From JACMJP01 sp046160675 (GTDB lineage: Bacteria > Bacteroidota > Bacteroidia > Chitinophagales > BACL12): 34,673 bases of DNA. The translations under genes were made by a program, and so were the position numbers. Of this stretch, positions 33,091 to 34,673 are shown piece after piece (the stretch's first letter is position 1; every line of letters starts with the position of its first letter). The DNA lies in NCBI GenBank assembly GCA_046160675.1, contig JBJXHH010000156.1, positions 1-34,673 of the forward strand, read 5' to 3'. Below the pieces are notes generated by a model, which was given only the letters and a program-made list of their open reading frames with translations, ran no database searches and was not told the origin of the DNA.

Positions 33091-33364
33091 GCAGACCTGA
33101 TTTTAAATTCAAAATGGCATCTGCAAACATTAGCATACTGGGTTTTTGATTCAGAATGGCATCTGCAAACATTAGCAGATTGTGTTTTGAATACAGAATG
33201 TTATCTGCAAATATTATCAGAATGGATTTTGGATTTGAAATGATTTCTGCAAATATGAATAGACCGTGTTTTAAATTTGAAATGGCATCTGCAAACATTA
33301 GCAAACTGTGTTTTGTATACAGAACGGCCTTTGCAAATATTTGCAATGCTGGTTTTACATAAAA
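33091..33364. repeat. 42-bp tandem repeat (minisatellite), six and a half units
   Basis: Full units begin at 33113, 33155, 33197, 33239, 33281 and 33323, each exactly 42 bases, and a half unit precedes them (33091-33112). The core is AATGGCATCTGCAAACATTA followed by a variable GC-poor stretch ending in TTTTGAATACAG-like sequence. Units 1, 2 and 5 are most alike; 3, 4 and 6 are diverged. The period is 14 codons, so frames on both strands stay open. Leftward (33487-33083) it would give a 134-residue protein with the repeat K-x-x-L-L-M-F-A-D-A-I-x-N-x. Rightward it would give M-A-S-A-N-I-S-x-L-C-F-x-Y-R, but that frame has a stop in the first unit. It fills the gap between the split gene and the AraC-type regulator; otherwise 32922-33490 shows nothing I can identify. 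Confidence 0.9.
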
Positions 33365-33474
33365 AATACCCGTTGCGGAGGTTGGTGAGAGGAGTTTTTT
33401 ATATTGATTTTTGCGGGAATGCGGTGTCTGCTCTAACTGCACCGATGCTGATAATCTAAGCATCCCATCTTTCT

Positions 33475-33482
33475 TACCTTTG
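33475..33482 (+). promoter_or_regulatory. -7 element upstream of the AraC-type regulator
   Basis: TAccTTTG at 33475-33482 equals the -7 box of rpsP. Transcription would begin near 33489, which argues for translation from the GTG at 33536 (leader about 47 bases) rather than the TTG at 33491. No TTG is found at the expected -33 distance, so support is partial. Confidence 0.4.
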
Positions 33483-33490
33483 CCCATTGC

Positions 33491-34663
33491 TTGCCGGAAA
33501 GGTATCCGCAGGCGCTAAAAACCCGGTTTCAGAAGGTGACTTTTTATATTATAGGAGTAATACTGGCATTTTTTCTTGCATTTATCCTGCTTACAAAAAA
33601 GGGCAAGTCGCAGGCAGACTATATTCTCGCCTTCTGGCTGTCCATCAGCGGCTTTCATTTGTTTGGTTATTACATTTACCTGACCGGCAAATACTTGGAA
33701 TATCCTGATATCATACCCATTGTAGCGCCTTTTCCCCTGCTGCAGGGCCCTTGTTTATACTTGTACACCCTCGCCAATACATCGCCGAAACGCTTGGGTA
33801 AAATACATCTTCTGCACTTGGTGCCTGCGCTGGTTATTTACTGTTTATTCGCTGAGTTTTTCTTTCTTTCCTTCAGCGAAAAAGTAGAAATCACACTGCA
33901 AGAAGGAGGCAGGTTCAACTATGTGTTCACCATCAATATTATCGCCATTTATTTTTCGGGGTTTACGTATGATATTCTATCGCTGGTAAAATTGCTCAAA
34001 TACAGGCGCAGCATGGTGCAGCAATTTTCCAATACTGACAAGATCAATTTTAACTGGCTGCTGTATCTCATAATCTGGATCGGGTTCATCTGGGTTATCA
34101 TCCTCTTCGTTCAAAGTGATTATGTCATTTTCGGAACCGCAGTTGTGTTCATTGGCTGGCTGGGATATTTCGGTATTAAGCAGGTGAAAGTTTTTAGTCA
34201 ACCTACTTTATCTCAACCGATAAACTCGGACGAATCGGTTTTGCAATCAGAGCTTACAGATGAAACAGAAGAGTTAATATCTGCAAAATATCAAACCTCC
34301 AACCTCAGCGTATCATCGGCGGATGAAATTTTGCAGCGCTTACAAACAGCCATGAGGGAGGAAAAACTTTTCACCAACCCTGAACTTACACTTGATCTGT
34401 TGGCCAAGCAACTCAAAGTCAATCCCAATAACCTGTCGCAGGTAATCAACTCAAAAATGCAGAAAAGTTTTTACGATTATATCAATGCCCTGCGCATAGA
34501 AGAATTTCTGGTTCAGGCAGAGCTCCCCGAAAATCGGCACCTTACCATTCTCGCCATTTCTTTTGATTGCGGCTTTAATTCCAAGGCATCTTTTTACCGC
34601 AACTTCAAAAAAATAAAAGGAGTTACTCCTTCAGAATATATCAGCCCGCTGAAAGTAGCGTAG
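33491..34663 (+). CDS. Membrane-anchored AraC family transcriptional regulator
   Basis: Up to 390 residues. The N-terminal half has six or seven hydrophobic helices (F-Y-I-I-G-V-I-L-A-F-F-L-A-F-I-L-L first). A ~90-residue linker follows, then a C-terminal AraC-type double helix-turn-helix (about 290-390) with L-T-L-D-L-L-A-K-Q-L-K-V-N-P-N-N-L-S-Q-V-I-N and I-L-A-I-S-F-D-C-G-F-N-S-K-A-S-F-Y-R-N-F-K-K-I-K-G-V-T-P-S-E-Y. This architecture, a 7TM-like sensor fused to an AraC domain, is frequent in Bacteroidota and suggests direct membrane-to-DNA signalling without phosphorelay. The frame has no ATG near its start: the candidates are TTG 33491 and GTG 33536. The GTG starts two residues before the first helix and fits the promoter position better. 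The target is unknown. Confidence 0.88.
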   Translation: MPERYPQALKTRFQKVTFYIIGVILAFFLAFILLTKKGKSQADYILAFWLSISGFHLFGYYIYLTGKYLEYPDIIPIVAPFPLLQGPCLYLYTLANTSPKRLGKIHLLHLVPALVIYCLFAEFFFLSFSEKVEITLQEGGRFNYVFTINIIAIYFSGFTYDILSLVKLLKYRRSMVQQFSNTDKINFNWLLYLIIWIGFIWVIILFVQSDYVIFGTAVVFIGWLGYFGIKQVKVFSQPTLSQPINSDESVLQSELTDETEELISAKYQTSNLSVSSADEILQRLQTAMREEKLFTNPELTLDLLAKQLKVNPNNLSQVINSKMQKSFYDYINALRIEEFLVQAELPENRHLTILAISFDCGFNSKASFYRNFKKIKGVTPSEYISPLKVA

Positions 34664-34673
34664 GTAAAAACTC

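Noticed and set aside
33091..33364. Possible CRISPR array
   Set aside because: The 42-bp units follow one another without unrelated spacers, and no cas gene is near.
33083..33487. 134-residue minus-strand protein made of 14-residue repeats
   Set aside because: Kept as a repeat rather than a gene: the open frame is explained by the 42-bp period, no signal for expression was found, and it would overlap the promoter of the AraC-type regulator. Noted as a finding instead.

Overview
The window is a contiguous chromosomal piece from a member of the Bacteroidota, most likely a Chitinophagales/Sphingobacteriales-type organism. Supporting signs are several secreted proteins ending in type IX secretion (T9SS) C-terminal sorting domains, TAnnTTTG-type -7 promoter elements with an upstream TTG, weak ribosome binding sites, a ribosomal protein S16 with a long acidic C-terminal tail, a fused alpha/beta 2-oxoacid dehydrogenase E1, and a propeller-type LytS histidine kinase paired with a LytTR regulator. 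No phage, insertion sequence, CRISPR array or rRNA was seen. There is one tRNA, tRNA-Gly(CCC).

Layout. 1-572: 3' end of a formiminotransferase-cyclodeaminase-type protein, cut by the window edge. 691-1980 (-): aminotransferase. 2109-3403 (+): alpha/beta hydrolase plus a small membrane protein. 5951-3464 (-): three-gene GNAT / SDR / VOC cluster. 6062-6439 (+): small secreted protein followed by a strong terminator. 6515-10922 (+): PIG-L deacetylase, a 35-residue single-span membrane protein and a sodium:solute symporter, the last two coupled by an ATGA overlap. 10938-11345 (-): DUF1761 protein. 11458-14032 (+): thyA-folA (overlapping) and an MFS transporter. 14179-15594 (+): T9SS cargo protein. 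19311-15699 (-): propeller histidine kinase and LytTR regulator, 1 nt apart. 19536-21742 (+): the conserved rpsP-rimM-trmD-rplS block with recognisable promoters. 22493-21813 (-): membrane protein. 22642-22714 (+): tRNA-Gly. 23945-22719 (-): second aminotransferase. 24985-24064 (-): tandem DUF1573 paralogs. 25209-27617 (+): fused E1. 31835-27664 (-): two T9SS cargo genes, the first interrupted by an in-frame TGA. 32921-31990 (-): one apparent gene split by a -1 frame change. 33091-33364: 42-bp tandem repeats. 33491-34663 (+): membrane-anchored AraC-type regulator.

Most of the window is ordinary housekeeping and accessory metabolism: folate/thymidylate synthesis, translation, amino-acid transamination and oxoacid oxidation. 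The unusual part is the right-hand end (about 29-33.5 kb). There one T9SS gene is broken by an in-frame stop. The next gene upstream is split exactly at a T_TTT_TTG heptamer with an AGGAGG motif 10 nt before it, the same geometry as the dnaX frameshift signal of E. coli. A 6.5-unit, 42-bp (14-codon) minisatellite lies beside these. The only stretch longer than 300 bases without a confident gene is 32922-33490, which holds that minisatellite.
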